This document shows positions 12,925 to 23,765 of a DNA stretch of 64,000 nt, one piece after another; position 1 is the stretch's first letter, and each line of letters starts with the position of its first letter. The notes under the pieces were generated by a model that worked only from the letters and a program-made list of their open reading frames with translations, had not been told where the DNA came from and ran no database searches. The stretch is from Ceratodon purpureus (lineage: Eukaryota > Streptophyta > Bryopsida > Pseudoditrichales > Ditrichaceae), in contig CM026426.1 of NCBI GenBank assembly GCA_014871385.1, positions 26,882,265 to 26,946,264 of the forward strand, in the 5' to 3' direction. Both the position numbers and the translations under genes were made by a program.

Positions 12925-14360
12925 AGAGGACCTGTGCGCCAAATAAACCCCGGTGAAGAATTCTACAGCAGAGGCCGTGCAGAAAGTGGTTCGCCTGATT
13001 TAGTGTGGCCGAAAGTCGAGGGGGTAGATTACCAGAGAATGATGTACTTTGCAATCGGAAGGGCGGATGGTCTTCACATGGACGCGACAAAGGATCCCTT
13101 GAACTTTGCTCCACAAGATGAAATGGCGATTGAAGATGGAGACGAAGTAGATTACGAGAATCTCATTCGGGAATCAATAGACCCGGTTTCCCCGGGATGT
13201 CATGAAAACCAAATACAGTGCGGAATAGTTTTAATGAGTCTCGCATCGATGTATGGCGTCTCGGATGCTTTCTTATCGGCACTACTCACGTGTCTTGCCG
13301 GAAGTTTGCTATCGCGGACTAACATTTTACCAAGGACAGCCTATGAATTGAAGATTCTTATTCGGAAGCTTGGATTGCAGCGCAGCAAAATTCACAGCTG
13401 TCCTGAAGGGCATGTGCTCTATGAAGGCCCAGAGAACGGGGACTTGATAAACTGTGCGACCTTTCAACGTTCCAGGTACATACCGGGCTTTACCACAGTG
13501 CCCGCTGCTGTAACACGTCATTTCTCTCTAGTGCCGAAGTTAATTCGCATATACAGATGTCCGAAGTTAGCTTCGCTCTTGGAGTACCATGCCATGCACC
13601 ATTCGACGGGAAGAACATGACTTCTGTAGCACACAGCTTCCAGTGGCCGGAGATAACTAGAATGTATCATGAATTCGCTAACTTATCTACACATCTAAGA
13701 CTTGCGTTGATTGCAAACGGTGTGTGTCCCCACAGCCACCAGAATTCTAAACACTCTACCTGGATCGTGTTAGTGGCTGTCTATAATCTTCCGCGATGGC
13801 TGGCGACAAAGAAGTTTTTTCTTAATTTATCCTTATTAATCCGTGGTCCACGAGCGCCTATTTTAGAAACATTCGACGTGTATTTGAAGCCTCTAGTGGT
13901 TGATCTCCTTAGACTGTGGCACGGTGTACCGGCTCTGAACATGTCGAAGCCCGTTGGAGATAGGAACTTCACCTTGAGGGCCATCTTAATGTGGACTGTT
14001 AGTGATTTCCCTGCATTAGGCCTTGTGTCCGGGCATACTGTTAAAGGATATTTGGCTTGCCCAATATGCGGGACAGAGATCGAAGCCGAGCACTCTCGGT
14101 ACCTGTGCAAGATGGTTTACCTCAGCCATCGACGCTTCCTTCCAGAAACTCACAGGTTCCGATGGTCAAAGACATTGTTTAATGGTGAGTCAGAGTTTCG
14201 GCGAGCACTGTAGAGAAGAGGTGGATCCCAGATCCTTGACGAGGGGCGAGGAAGATCAGAGTGGCTACGTTGTGGAGGGATTGAAGATTCTGTAGGAGAC
14301 CTAGTTAAAGAGCATGGTGTTAAGAGGGCTTGTATTTTATTCGCCCTCCCTTACTGGAAG
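12925..14360 (+). pseudogene. CACTA-2 transposase, main core exon, broken
   Basis: The stretch aligns with exon 1 of copy 1: an acidic lead, LLSR.NILPRTAYE, HSCPEGHVLY, FQWPEITRMY, ANGVCPHSHQNSKHSTWI, LIRGPRAPI, DVYLKPLVVDLLRLW, FTLRAILMWTVSDFPALG, YLACPICG, and PYWK just before a GTATGA donor. A frameshift near 13612 moves the reading from the 12922-13620 frame to the 13557-14213 frame. An in-frame TAG at about 14211 is followed by clear homologous reading to PYWK. This is an inactive relic of a Tnp2 protein with about 30-40% visible identity to copy 1. Confidence 0.8.
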
Positions 14361-15466
14361 GTATGATTCCAACCTATTAACTTGTTTTCAAAATTCTTTC
14401 ATTTTATACATTAAATAATGTCTACGCAGTGTATGGCCGGGTGTAGACGTCCCTCTTTGAAGCACTACCTCGGTTGGAGCGCTGTATATGTTCTTTTTCG
14501 TGATATACATTCTGTTCAGAACAGCATACTTGTCATTTGCCAAGTACTCCCTCATAACATATCTATGTTTGTTCATTTAGAAATCGTTTACGAAGAAGCC
14601 GCTTTTAGTTATGCATAACTTCCTCTACGCAGCTGGGAAATGTTTTATCATAAGTCGTTTTTAAGTTTGCATATAATAGTGAAGAGGTTCAAATTCTGGA
14701 GTCAAGTTACATGTTCTGGACTCAGAGCTTGAGGTGTTAGGTATGCATAGAGATGGCGAGGGATTTTTTTGATTGGCTTCATGTGTTATGAAGGAACTGT
14801 TACAGTGTCATAATAAATGAAATGATGGTTGTCCGCTGTCATGTCGATTCATGAACTGCGTACATAGAGCAAATAAGTCAAACGAAATTAAGTTGTAACG
14901 ATGTCGAATGAAGTAGAAGACTTACAGAAGTTGCAAGCGTTAGAAGCCCAAATTCTAGATAACGGTTTAGGTGAAATTTGTATGTCACAAAGTGGTTCCA
15001 CGTTTACATGGGGGCTTGTGCAGTCTACTGTTTGATAGTACAATGTCCCATTTCTGCACTTTTAGTACTCATTTAATATCAGTGTTCATATGGATTTTTT
15101 GATGTTGTAGCATGTCGAATCTCTGTGTCTTGTTTTCAGTCGTCATTGCAATCTGCCATTGTCTGATCAGGTATTTTTCCACAGAAATTACACTTGAAGA
15201 TTTGAACGTTCTTAACCTGAGATTATCACTATGCATAACTGATAATATGATAGTAGCATAGTATAACTTAGTTGATCACAGTATTGTGCTCTCTTTCTCT
15301 CTGGGGTGATATGAATATGCTGAGTCAATATCTACTGAATGCTTTTTCGTGACACTCTTTACATGAACAGTGTACTCACTTCTTGATCGATGTACACTGT
15401 CATCAGTTTAAATGCCCGAGGTGGAGTTTATCCCTGATGAATTTCATTTGGTTTTAAAATGTGCAG
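14361..15466. other. Intron of CACTA-2 transposase
   Basis: The position is equivalent to the 500-bp intron of copy 1 after PYWK. A GT donor lies at 14361 and the acceptor TGTGCAG ends at 15466. The 1.1-kb sequence is AT-rich with no convincing coding content. Confidence 0.6.
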
Positions 15467-15749
15467 GATCTTCTTGTGAGAAATACGGTGGACGTGATGC
15501 CTATTGAAAAGAATATCGCCGAGAATTTAATTAAAACCTTATTTGGAGAAAAGGATACGGCAAAGGTCAAGCTGGAAATGCTGATGAAAAACATACGCCC
15601 ACATTTATGGCTTCGGCCTGTGGCAGAAGAAACGAATAAAGCGTTCATGCCTCATGCAAAGTATGTTCTTTTGAAACAGGATCGTGAGCAATTCTTGAAG
15701 ATTCTGAAGTCATTGAAGATGCCTCGCCATTACTGTAGCTCCCTATACT
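15467..15749 (+). pseudogene. CACTA-2 transposase exon, left half, cut by hAT-A
   Basis: The frame resumes directly after the acceptor with a VRNTVDVMPIEKN segment, the counterpart of RHTLDVMHVEKN in copy 1. It then runs through the LWLRP and PHAKYVLL blocks to a CSSLY motif. There it stops abruptly at the terminal repeat of hAT-A. The continuation, including the SHDY block of the DUF4218-like domain, is found in the same frame right after the other end of hAT-A at 32522. Confidence 0.85.
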
Positions 15750-15760
15750 CAGGGTTGTCA
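15742..15760 (+). repeat. hAT-A left end: target duplication and terminal inverted repeat
   Basis: CCTATACT precedes CAGGGTTGTCA. The right end is the inverse complement CAGGGTTGTTC followed by ACTATACT on the plus strand. The terminal repeat CAGGGTTGT is hAT-like (compare the CAGGG start of Ac). Seven of the eight duplicated bases match; the mismatch is the first base. Confidence 0.85.
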
Positions 15761-15775
15761 CGGTCGTCCGGGACG

Positions 15776-16090
15776 CTCGGGACGTGGGGACGTCCGCGGA
15801 CGTCCGCCAGCGCCAGGGGACGTCCTGTGACTTAGAAAAAAAAAATCACCCGCATAGGTTTCACCCCGGGGTGAAACCACATCTTCTACGCGGCGGAGGG
15901 GTTGCGGGGGAGGGTGCGGCCGTCGCCGCGGAGCGGGGGGGGCCGTCGGACGCGTCGGGAAGGGGCCGTCCCCGGCGACGGCCCCTTGCCGTCGCCGCGG
16001 TGGGGGGGGCCGTCCCCGGCGACGGCCCCTTCGACGGCCGTGACAGTCCATGATCGGACGGCCCCTCGTTGACTTACGGCCTCGACGGCC
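15776..16090 (+). promoter_or_regulatory. GC-rich array A1 upstream of hAT-A transposase
   Basis: It starts with subterminal GGACGTCC copies and continues with GGCCGTC/GACGGCC motifs in both orientations, embedded in almost pure G+C. A perfect 22-bp palindrome lies at 15857-15878 (arms GGTTTCACCCC and its complement). It precedes the TATA box of the transposase gene. Binding by the transposase or another element protein is inferred from hAT biology, where transposases bind subterminal repeats. Confidence 0.7.
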
Positions 16091-16121
16091 GTCCTTCGTT
16101 GATTTTTAGGGCTCACCCCTT

Positions 16122-16166
16122 GGCATTTCAGGGAATGAGTATAAAAGACCCCTCCTGAAAGTTGCC
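16122..16166 (+). promoter_or_regulatory. TATA box inside an inverted repeat, transposase gene
   Basis: TATAAAAG at 16140-16147 is flanked by GGCA-TTTCAGG and CCTGAAA-GTTGCC, which pair apart from a two-base gap. The start codon at 16352 is about 210 bases downstream. The same TATA-in-inverted-repeat layout recurs at the other promoters of both large elements. Confidence 0.65.
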
Positions 16167-16351
16167 ATTACACTTCTGAATTGTACTCCATGTGCTACTA
16201 GTTGCACTAATATACGTGTGTATCTGTTGCATGGTGAACGGCGGCGTTCAGAAGTGTGTTGAATTGGAGCTTCTTCGGAGGCTCTAGTTCTCTTGAGGAC
16301 GTGGTACCCCGATTTTTTGAAGTTTTTCCGGGCGATCTATCAAGTGCACCA

Positions 16352-19335
16352 ATGGCGTCTAAAAGTTACTCCCCATGGTATACCGAAGTCCATATGATCG
16401 ATGCGGAGAAGAAGAAGACTGAGATGGTTCAATGTATGCTATGCAAGAACACTTTCGCAAAGAGGATTGAGCGGATGCTCAGTCATTTGGGCTATGACAA
16501 AGTTCTAGGGGTACGGACTAGTGGAGTAGGTCGTTGCACTAATTTGTCACCCGCTATACTGTCCTTGTTCAAGAATTGCGGTGGCAAATTCCCTAACGAC
16601 TCCAGAATATTCATGTCGGAGCAGAGTACTTCCCCGGTGACTCGTGGCAATATATCCCCGAGAGTGAACACTCCCATGGATGTGGACTCATGCGCTGGAT
16701 CCCGGGTTTCTACTCCGAAGAATGAACCCGTTTTATTTGGTGAGGGTGTACCTTTCATTTCCACTTTTCCGGGGGAAGGTAGTGGACCGTTTCCTCCTTT
16801 GAAGGCAAAGAGGCAATCTACCCTTCAGGAGGCTTCGAAGAGACTCAGAGGCGGGAATGCGACAAAGCATGGGCCACATGTTTTTACGAGAACAGTATCT
16901 CGTTTAACGTGGCTCAGAGTGCCTCTTTCAAGGACGCGGTGTTGAAGACGTCCAACATGAAGAGATCATACACACCTCCATCTTACCACCATCTCCGAAC
17001 AAATTTACTAGCCCAAGCAAGGACTGATTTGGAGACTTCCTTGAATGATAGGATTTTTTCAAGTGTTAGGAAGTACGGGGGAACGTTGGCCCTGGATGGG
17101 TGGACTTCTGTAAGCAGTCGCCCTCTAATAAACGCAATGCTGGTATCTCCAGCTGGTGAGTTATTCTTGGGAGCCGTTAACACGAGTGGGAAAGAGAAGG
17201 ATGTTGTTTTCGTAGCAACCGTCATTGAGAAGTTTATCCAACAAGTTGGAGAACAGAACATCATTCAAGTATGCTACGATAATGCTCCGGTGATGGTTAA
17301 TGCCGGAAAGTTGGTCCAAGCACTCTATCCATCCATATTTGTCCAAGGATGTGCTGCCCATGCGATGGACCTTTTGTTGGAGGATTGGAGTAAGATGAAG
17401 TGGGTGAAGGAGCTCCTAGATCGGGCTAAGAACTTGGTTAAGTTCATAAAGATAAGGCAAATGCCACTCTCCGTATTTCGAAAGCACGAGGCAAAACTTA
17501 GCTTGCTGATGCCTGGTCAGACTAGGTTTGCATCGCACTACATTATGATTTTGCGTCTACTGAAGGTTCGAGGAGCATTGGAGCAGAGCGTTGTGGATCC
17601 TGACTGGAGAAACTACGAAACGAAGAAGACCTTATCTGCCCGTGACAAAGCGAAGATCTCACGCGATGTTAAGAGGGTTGTCTTGGATGACGTTTTCTGG
17701 GAGCAATGTGCAAACTTCAAGTGGATGACGAGTCCCGTTGTATATGCCCTACGAGAGTTTGATGCGAAGGAATCGGCATTGGGTAAAGCCTACGTCGTTC
17801 TCCGCAACCTTGAGAAGCATGTTCTCTCTTTACGCCATGAGCCCTTCAAACTAGACTCAGACAATGCTGATTACTGCGAGGACTCATTTTACGAGCGTAA
17901 AGCCATGATTAAATCACCCTTACAGTGTGCTGCTGCGCTTCTAAACCCTTATCTTATTGACGATGAGGACCTTTGCAATGATACTGATGCAATGGCATCC
18001 GCGAAGGAGGTCTTGTTGTCGATGGATCCTCCGACACTGAAGGAAGTGGTCATAGAAGAGTTCTTTGCATTTCGTGAAGCTTATCCTCCGTTTCGTGACG
18101 TACGTGAATCCTCTAAGTCACAACTGCCGCCTTCTGGTTGGTGGGATATATACGGATCCGCTGGTAAATTCATTTCCCCAATTGCAAAAAGGATTTTAGC
18201 TCAGCCCCTGTCTTCTTCTTCATGCGAGCGGAATTGGAGTAGCTACTCCTTTGTCCACGACAGGAAGCGAAACCGTTTACTTCCGGAGAGGGCTAATGAC
18301 CTCGTGTTTGTGTATACAAATTCCAAGATAATTTCCCAGTCCAAGTTGAGTGCCTTAGGCAGGTTCTACGGGGAGTTGGAGGGGAAGGAGGATCCGAAGG
18401 CTGTGGAAACCGAGGATGTTGACTACTCTAGTGAGTCTGATGTTGATCTACCCTTCGATGATCTATCAATTGACCCCCCCATCGAGGCCCCAGTCGACGA
18501 CCTCGAGGTGTCTCCGAAAGGAAAATCCCGTTGTTCTCCTGCGCCAATGGAGCGTGCTTTCGAGTATGATGATGTCGAAGAAGAAGGTACCAACGAGGAG
18601 GATACGATTCATCTTTCCTCTTTTTTGAATGGAGACGGTTTATTAAACAGTGATAAGATTCTCCAGGGAGGATCCTCTCATACTACCGTGGATTTGGTCA
18701 TACCAAAGAAAGAGGGAGACCCCACCATTGATACTTCTAAGGTTGTTTCTCCAAACTTCAACCGCCTAAAGGACGATATGGTTCCACCCACTACAAAGGA
18801 GGATGTGCCCGTACCCGTATCGGGTGCATCTCGCACATTGTTTGGAACTGCAAAGACTAGGGTCCAAGTTGGTGGGTTCGAATCGTCCACGAGGTTGGTT
18901 GAGTTGTCTAAAAAAATGAAGGCAGATGCTAAGGCTGCTGAAGTAGTGGAGAAATGTAGGAAGAGATTGGTCCGAACCCTACAAGCGGACCCGGGCCTCC
19001 TCTCTACTGATGACGGACTTCCAATTGGGAATCTCTTTGGGCCGAAGTTGGCTTTGGGAAAACCGGACATATTTCCTGAGAAACCCCCTGCTAGAGCCAC
19101 GTCCAAGCGAAAGGCTGTAGACAAGACTCAGAAGGTGTTGGCTTTCAATCGTGGTAGGCCAAAAACTCCTTTGGATGACCCGAATGGCCCAAAGAAATTC
19201 CTGAACCCATTCGAGTCAAAGAAGAAGACTAAGGCGAGGGTGAAGAAGGTACGCGAGAGCGATGGCGATGACAAATACGATTCTTCCGGTCCTAGTGGGG
19301 CCGAAGTGAAGGACGACAGCGATTATGTGGCCTGA
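16352..19335 (+). CDS. hAT transposase of hAT-A, with BED-like finger and long tail; one frame break
   Basis: The N-terminus (from ATG 16352) has a BED-like C-x2-C...H...C finger (CMLCKNTF). After a linker come the RNase-H-like parts: LDGWTS (first Asp), GCAAHAMDLLLEDW and CYDNAP (second Asp), a DUF659-type region, and the hAT dimerisation motif SSCERNWSSYSFVHDRKRNRL. About 290 further residues form an Asp/Glu-rich then Lys-rich tail, absent from ordinary hAT proteins but also present in hAT-B. The finger part is open in one frame (to 16945) and the rest in another (from 16909, recognisable from about 16860 by likeness to hAT-B). A frameshift or undetected short intron therefore lies near 16850. 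The gene converges on the RING-like gene. Confidence 0.88.
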
Positions 19336-19799
19336 TTGGGCACGATAGTTAGAAGGCGGCATTTCCAGTGCACCACCCTAGAATGCCACTCTTTTATGAA
19401 TGTCCATTTCTAGAAACCATTATCATATTATATCTCATTTAAGCGGTGGTGCTTGCCTCTTCAATATTGTCCTCCACGTTGTGTACTTATTTTTACTTTG
19501 ATTGTACTTCTCGCAATTTCTTTCTCGTAATGAATGTACACAATCTACATATGAAGTTCGATGCATCTAAGTACTAACAATTCTTTCAACACAAATGCAA
19601 CTCCGATAAAACATAAATGAAATTGTATTAAAACCAGAGGTAATTTTTGCAAGTACATATAGAAGTAGTGTAAAGTCCATACACCCGGCTCCGCAACCAA
19701 TATATATATATATATACTGCTCTAAATACGACTATCACCCAGTGTATTGTCACATTAACCGTAGTAATGCGGGTACCATGTCCAACGAAAATACTGTAC
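19336..19799. other. Intergenic, between convergent genes of hAT-A
   Basis: AT-rich 3' region shared by the transposase and the RING-like gene; it includes a short TA repeat at about 19699-19716. No gene is seen. Confidence 0.5.
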
Positions 19800-22700
19800 T
19801 CAACGTCCATTGTTTGCATTTGACCTCCGAGTTTGGCGTCGCTGGCTTGGATGTGTAATCGTACCCTCCGAGCGATATTCTTCTTCCACGCGATCCAAAG
19901 AACGACGATTATCTTCCCCCCATTCGGGATCATCTTCATAAGGGTTGTCTCGATTGCGCTTCTTGGAATTCTTCCCGTTCCACAACTCCTTTGCCTTCTC
20001 AATCTTGGCTACTGTTTCTTGCACAATCTTCTCAATCCTATTGCGTGACCAACGAGAGGAATTATCCTCCGCACGAAGTGCCCTCCTCCAGTCGTTAACT
20101 ATTTTCTGAAGAGCATCGTCAAACTTCTTAATGATCACCCAGTAGTCTAGGTCCGAATATTTGAAGGATTCCTCTGTAAAAGTGCGACGATGCTGAATGG
20201 CTTCTTCTAGTTTGGCCAATACAAGTGCCGTACCAACCAGGGTTCTGTCATACATCTTGTACTCATCAAGTTGGCCATAGTCCCGTTCTACTTCTCTTCT
20301 CTTACCGTCGGCATCTACCACAACTTCCGGTTTTGGAAACCGGAAGAAGCGATTGCGATGTATACTCCAATGTCCACCGAAGTTCCTACAAAAAAATTCT
20401 CGGTCCTTGGCATCCGGAATTTCACTTGCCCTCATCTCCACCTCATAGTCGTGTGTCATCCATGAAAGATCGTCCAATCGGCATCGTTAGCCGTAGATAG
20501 TTGGTGAGTCATTGTCTCCGGGTTCCAAGCCAGTGATTTGCCCCAATCATAATAATTCAGCTCTTTCTTAGGTAGTTGGTCTAGTGGTAAATTCCACCGA
20601 TCAAACTCATGCCCAGGCGGCATCACGTGTTGTAGTCCCAGCATCTCGTAAAAACGTGAACTAATTGGGGAGCGACACATAACACACTGTTTGTTGTTTA
20701 AAGCAGCCTTTGCGATGCAGGTTATGTGGAACTTGTGATTACAATTTCCCATCTCAAAGGCCCCTTCCGGCCCAAAATATTGTTGACAGATGGGACACGT
20801 TTCCTTCGAATATTCCTCCGACGGTTTGCGGGTATGGATAACCACACGTTTCGATTCATCCAAATGAGATGATAGTACATCGTACGGCATCCACCCCTCC
20901 TCGACCTCTAGCGCCCAGTCAATGACTCCTTCTTTATTTTTGGAACTATGTAATGTGCGCTCCATCATTTCTCCTACATCGCGCCATATCGTGATTTTTG
21001 TAGCATCCTCGCCGCCCTTGGCTGCTGCCTCGTTATACTTCTGTAAAGATGATTGGATAGCTTCTTCGACATCCATAGAAGTAATTGCACATTTCTTCAT
21101 ATCCTGTTGTGCTCTAGAGACTATTGTCTCCTTATCTCGTAGTTTGTGGACCCAACCAAGCCATGATAATGCCCTTATGGAAGATGGTGTATCATCTACC
21201 ATCTTTATGGTGGTCTTCAGCCTTTCCAGTTCCGTACGGGCCTCGTTTCTTTTTCTTCTAGCCACCTCCAAATCCCGTAAAAGAATGTCTAATTCTATTG
21301 AATCATCCATTGGCCCTTTTCCTCTATCCTCATGTCCTGGTGTTGCTTGGCTAGAGCCAATGTCCAATGGAACTGGACTAGATGTCATTTTAGACTTCTG
21401 AGACGCCATCCCTTGTGTGGCCCCATCTCCACTTTTATTTGAAAATTTAGAAAGGCCAAGGTCATCGGAATCCTCACCATCGCTCAGTACTTCAATGATA
21501 CGAACCTTTCCTTCCACCTTCACCACTTCCTTCTTCACCGTAGGCTTCACTTCTTTTGTTTTGTTTTTCTCCTTCTCTACCGGGTGGTAGATTTTGCACT
21601 CTTCCAATTGTGCATAAAAATTCATCTTCACATGGTCCAACCTTCTTGTCAAACTCTTGATTTGTTCCGTTGCATCCATTAAATCCTTACTCAGGGCCAC
21701 GTTCTCTTCGCCTAACTTCACACGGTCTTCCAGAAGAGGCTTAATGGAAGATGCCAAAGTGTCAAAGCCAAGGGCACCCTGTATCATGCCCGGAGTGATA
21801 CTTCCAAATGCATGAGCCATATTTATGAGACTTGGTGCCATAGCGCCTAATACGGAAGCCCCTTCTTTCAGGGTGTGTGCAATCTTCAACACATTATGAA
21901 TTTGTTGCACTTCCTCTGTGGTTTTTCTTGCAGCGTCTCCCTCTGTGGTATTCTCTAAGCCCCCACGCTGTTCATCAGAGGACACCTCCGTCAATTTGAT
22001 GCTAAAATCTAGTAACTCCTTCAATGATTCATTGTTTGGCATCGACTTCACCAGCTCCATAATCTCCGAAATGGAATGAACTGCATCCTTTGTGCTATCC
22101 TCTTCGGTAGGCACTTGTACTATTGCCAAGGAACTTGGACCATCATCCACTGAACGAGGGTTGGAGCATCCGGCTTCCGCAGCCGTAAGATGTGTTGAGC
22201 AGTCATTGTCCACCTCCACTTCCACCTCATCTACGGCTGCCTTGCCCTTTGTATTGTTGGAAGATTTCACCGTGATTTCCAGGTCTGCTCTAGGAATAGT
22301 AGGGACATTAGTTTCTGTGGCAACGGGGAACATCGTAGCAATCACATTGGCAATGGCAACGGGCTTCTTTTCCTCTGGACGATGCGGAGTTTCATTCTGT
22401 AATTTTTTTACTTCATTCTTCGGAAAGCTCTTTAGATGTGGCCACTGCCGCTTTCGGAACTCCGCTACGACCTTCTTTGCTTCCAGAGGATCGATCAGAT
22501 ATAAATCCGGAATGTCTCTTACCATCCATCCAATTTTCAACGGCCTGTCTTTCGTAGTGGGGTACGTACACCAACTAATCTTCCGCTTCAATATTAGCTC
22601 TCCATATACCATACTGCAAATGGTATAATTGAAATGGCCTTTGCTGGGCTTCCGTTGCCCAAACATAGTAGTCCAGACTTCATATGCCCGATGCAAGAAA

Positions 22701-22969
22701 TGGTCATCCATGCATGACTAGGGCTTGCAACTAAAAGTCCGTGTGTTCATCTCGTGTTCTTCTCGGGGCCACAACTTGTCAATGTGATTCATCTTCACAT
22801 ACTTCTTGCACTCCATGAAAGTCCAGAAAATCTCCCCTACAGATTCCCAGCCTTCTTCTGCTACAATGTTTTTGTTGTCTAAGATCTCCCAAGAAAAGTT
22901 GTGGCACATTCCCTTCGGCCTGTTCCTCTTCCCGGTTCCTCCAATCTCATCATGTTCCGGATCCGCCAT
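19800..22969 (-). CDS. N-domain/RING-like protein of hAT-A (about 1,050 codons), broken
   Basis: Starting at 22969, the first 130 or so residues form a domain shared with the proteins at 41080 and 27455: a GW.. block, CKKYVKMNHIDKLWP, then YEVW...MVYGELILKRKISW. A long middle follows, with coiled-coil-like and Lys/Glu segments. A RING-H2-like finger lies near 20660-20800 (CPIC-x14-C-x-H-x2-FH-x2-C...C-x2-C), followed by SPISSRFYEMLGL and a C-terminal domain with GHWSI. The arrangement matches the intact hAT-B protein. An in-frame TAG near 22718 and a frameshift near 20480 interrupt it. A ubiquitin-ligase role is possible from the RING but unproven. Its promoter is GC array A2, directly upstream. 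Confidence 0.75.
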
Positions 22970-23189
22970 AGTAACCTCGTTTTAAACAAAAACGATATGG
23001 TTTTGTTTTAAAGAAAACAAGGAGTTGATAAATGACGTTTACAAAATAACGAATACAGAAAATTCAAAAACTCCCCCCCCCACAATAAAAAGGGACCCCC
23101 ATCTCCTCACCCCCACGTACCAACAAGCTCCCAAGTGAATTGGGAAACTGTAGCAATAGGAGAGGGACTATTGAGGAGAGTGAAGTGAG

Positions 23190-23765
23190 GAAGTGGGGGA
23201 CGGCCGTCGCCATATATGGCGACGGCCCCCAACCCTACGGCCGTCCCCCCGAGCCTAGTGCCGTCGCCCCCCGATCCTACGGCCGCGGCCAATGGCCGTC
23301 GTCCCGAACCTGACGACGGCCGTTGGGGGACGTCGGGTCGGGGGCCACGGCGACGGCCGCGGAGGCCCGTGCCTCCGCGGCCGTCCGATCGGGCCGTGTC
23401 CTCGGCGACGGCCGTCCGATGAAGGCCGTCGCCGAGGGGACGGCCTTGGAGACGGCCCCCGACGGGGCGGCTTGCGGCCCTCCGATCGCGGCCGTCCCCG
23501 CGGCCGTCGCCGTCCGATGGCGGCCGACCGCGCGGGGACGGCCGCGTAGACGGCCTTGGAGACGGCCGCGGGGACGGCACCGTCGGCGACAGCTTGCGGC
23601 CGTCCGATCGGGGCCGTCTCCAAGGCGACGGTCGTTCGATCACGGCCGCGATCGAAGGGCCGTCCCCGCGGACGGGCCCTCGCGGAGACGGCCCACGGCC
23701 GTGGAAACGGCCCCCGACCGTGGGGACGAGGCCGTCGCGGCCGCGGGAAATTTCCCTCCCCCCCC
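23190..23765 (-). promoter_or_regulatory. GC-rich array A2 upstream of the RING-like gene
   Basis: About 570 bases of almost continuous GGCCGTC/GACGGCC motifs with interspersed CCGCGG, CCCCGA and GATCGG. It lies at the 5' side of the minus-strand RING-like gene, with the TATA palindrome at its gene-proximal edge. The many long open frames across it on both strands are artefacts of the composition. Confidence 0.7.
23202..23227 (-). promoter_or_regulatory. 26-bp perfect palindrome with central ATATAT
   Basis: The half-site GGCCGTCGCCATA is followed by its exact inverse complement, leaving CATATATG in the middle. It contains the array motif GGCCGTC on both sides of the TATA-like core. It lies about 235 bases before the start codon of the RING-like gene. 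On the minus strand the leader then has a run of G followed by GTTTTTGAATTTTC (about 23054-23081), matched in the kinase-like gene leader. Confidence 0.7.

Noticed and set aside
19352-19388. GGCATTTCCAGTGC near the end of the hAT-A transposase, resembling the left end of hAT-B (GGCATTTTCCAGTGC)
   Set aside because: Fifteen bases of likeness without a partner end or target duplication; could be chance or an old footprint.
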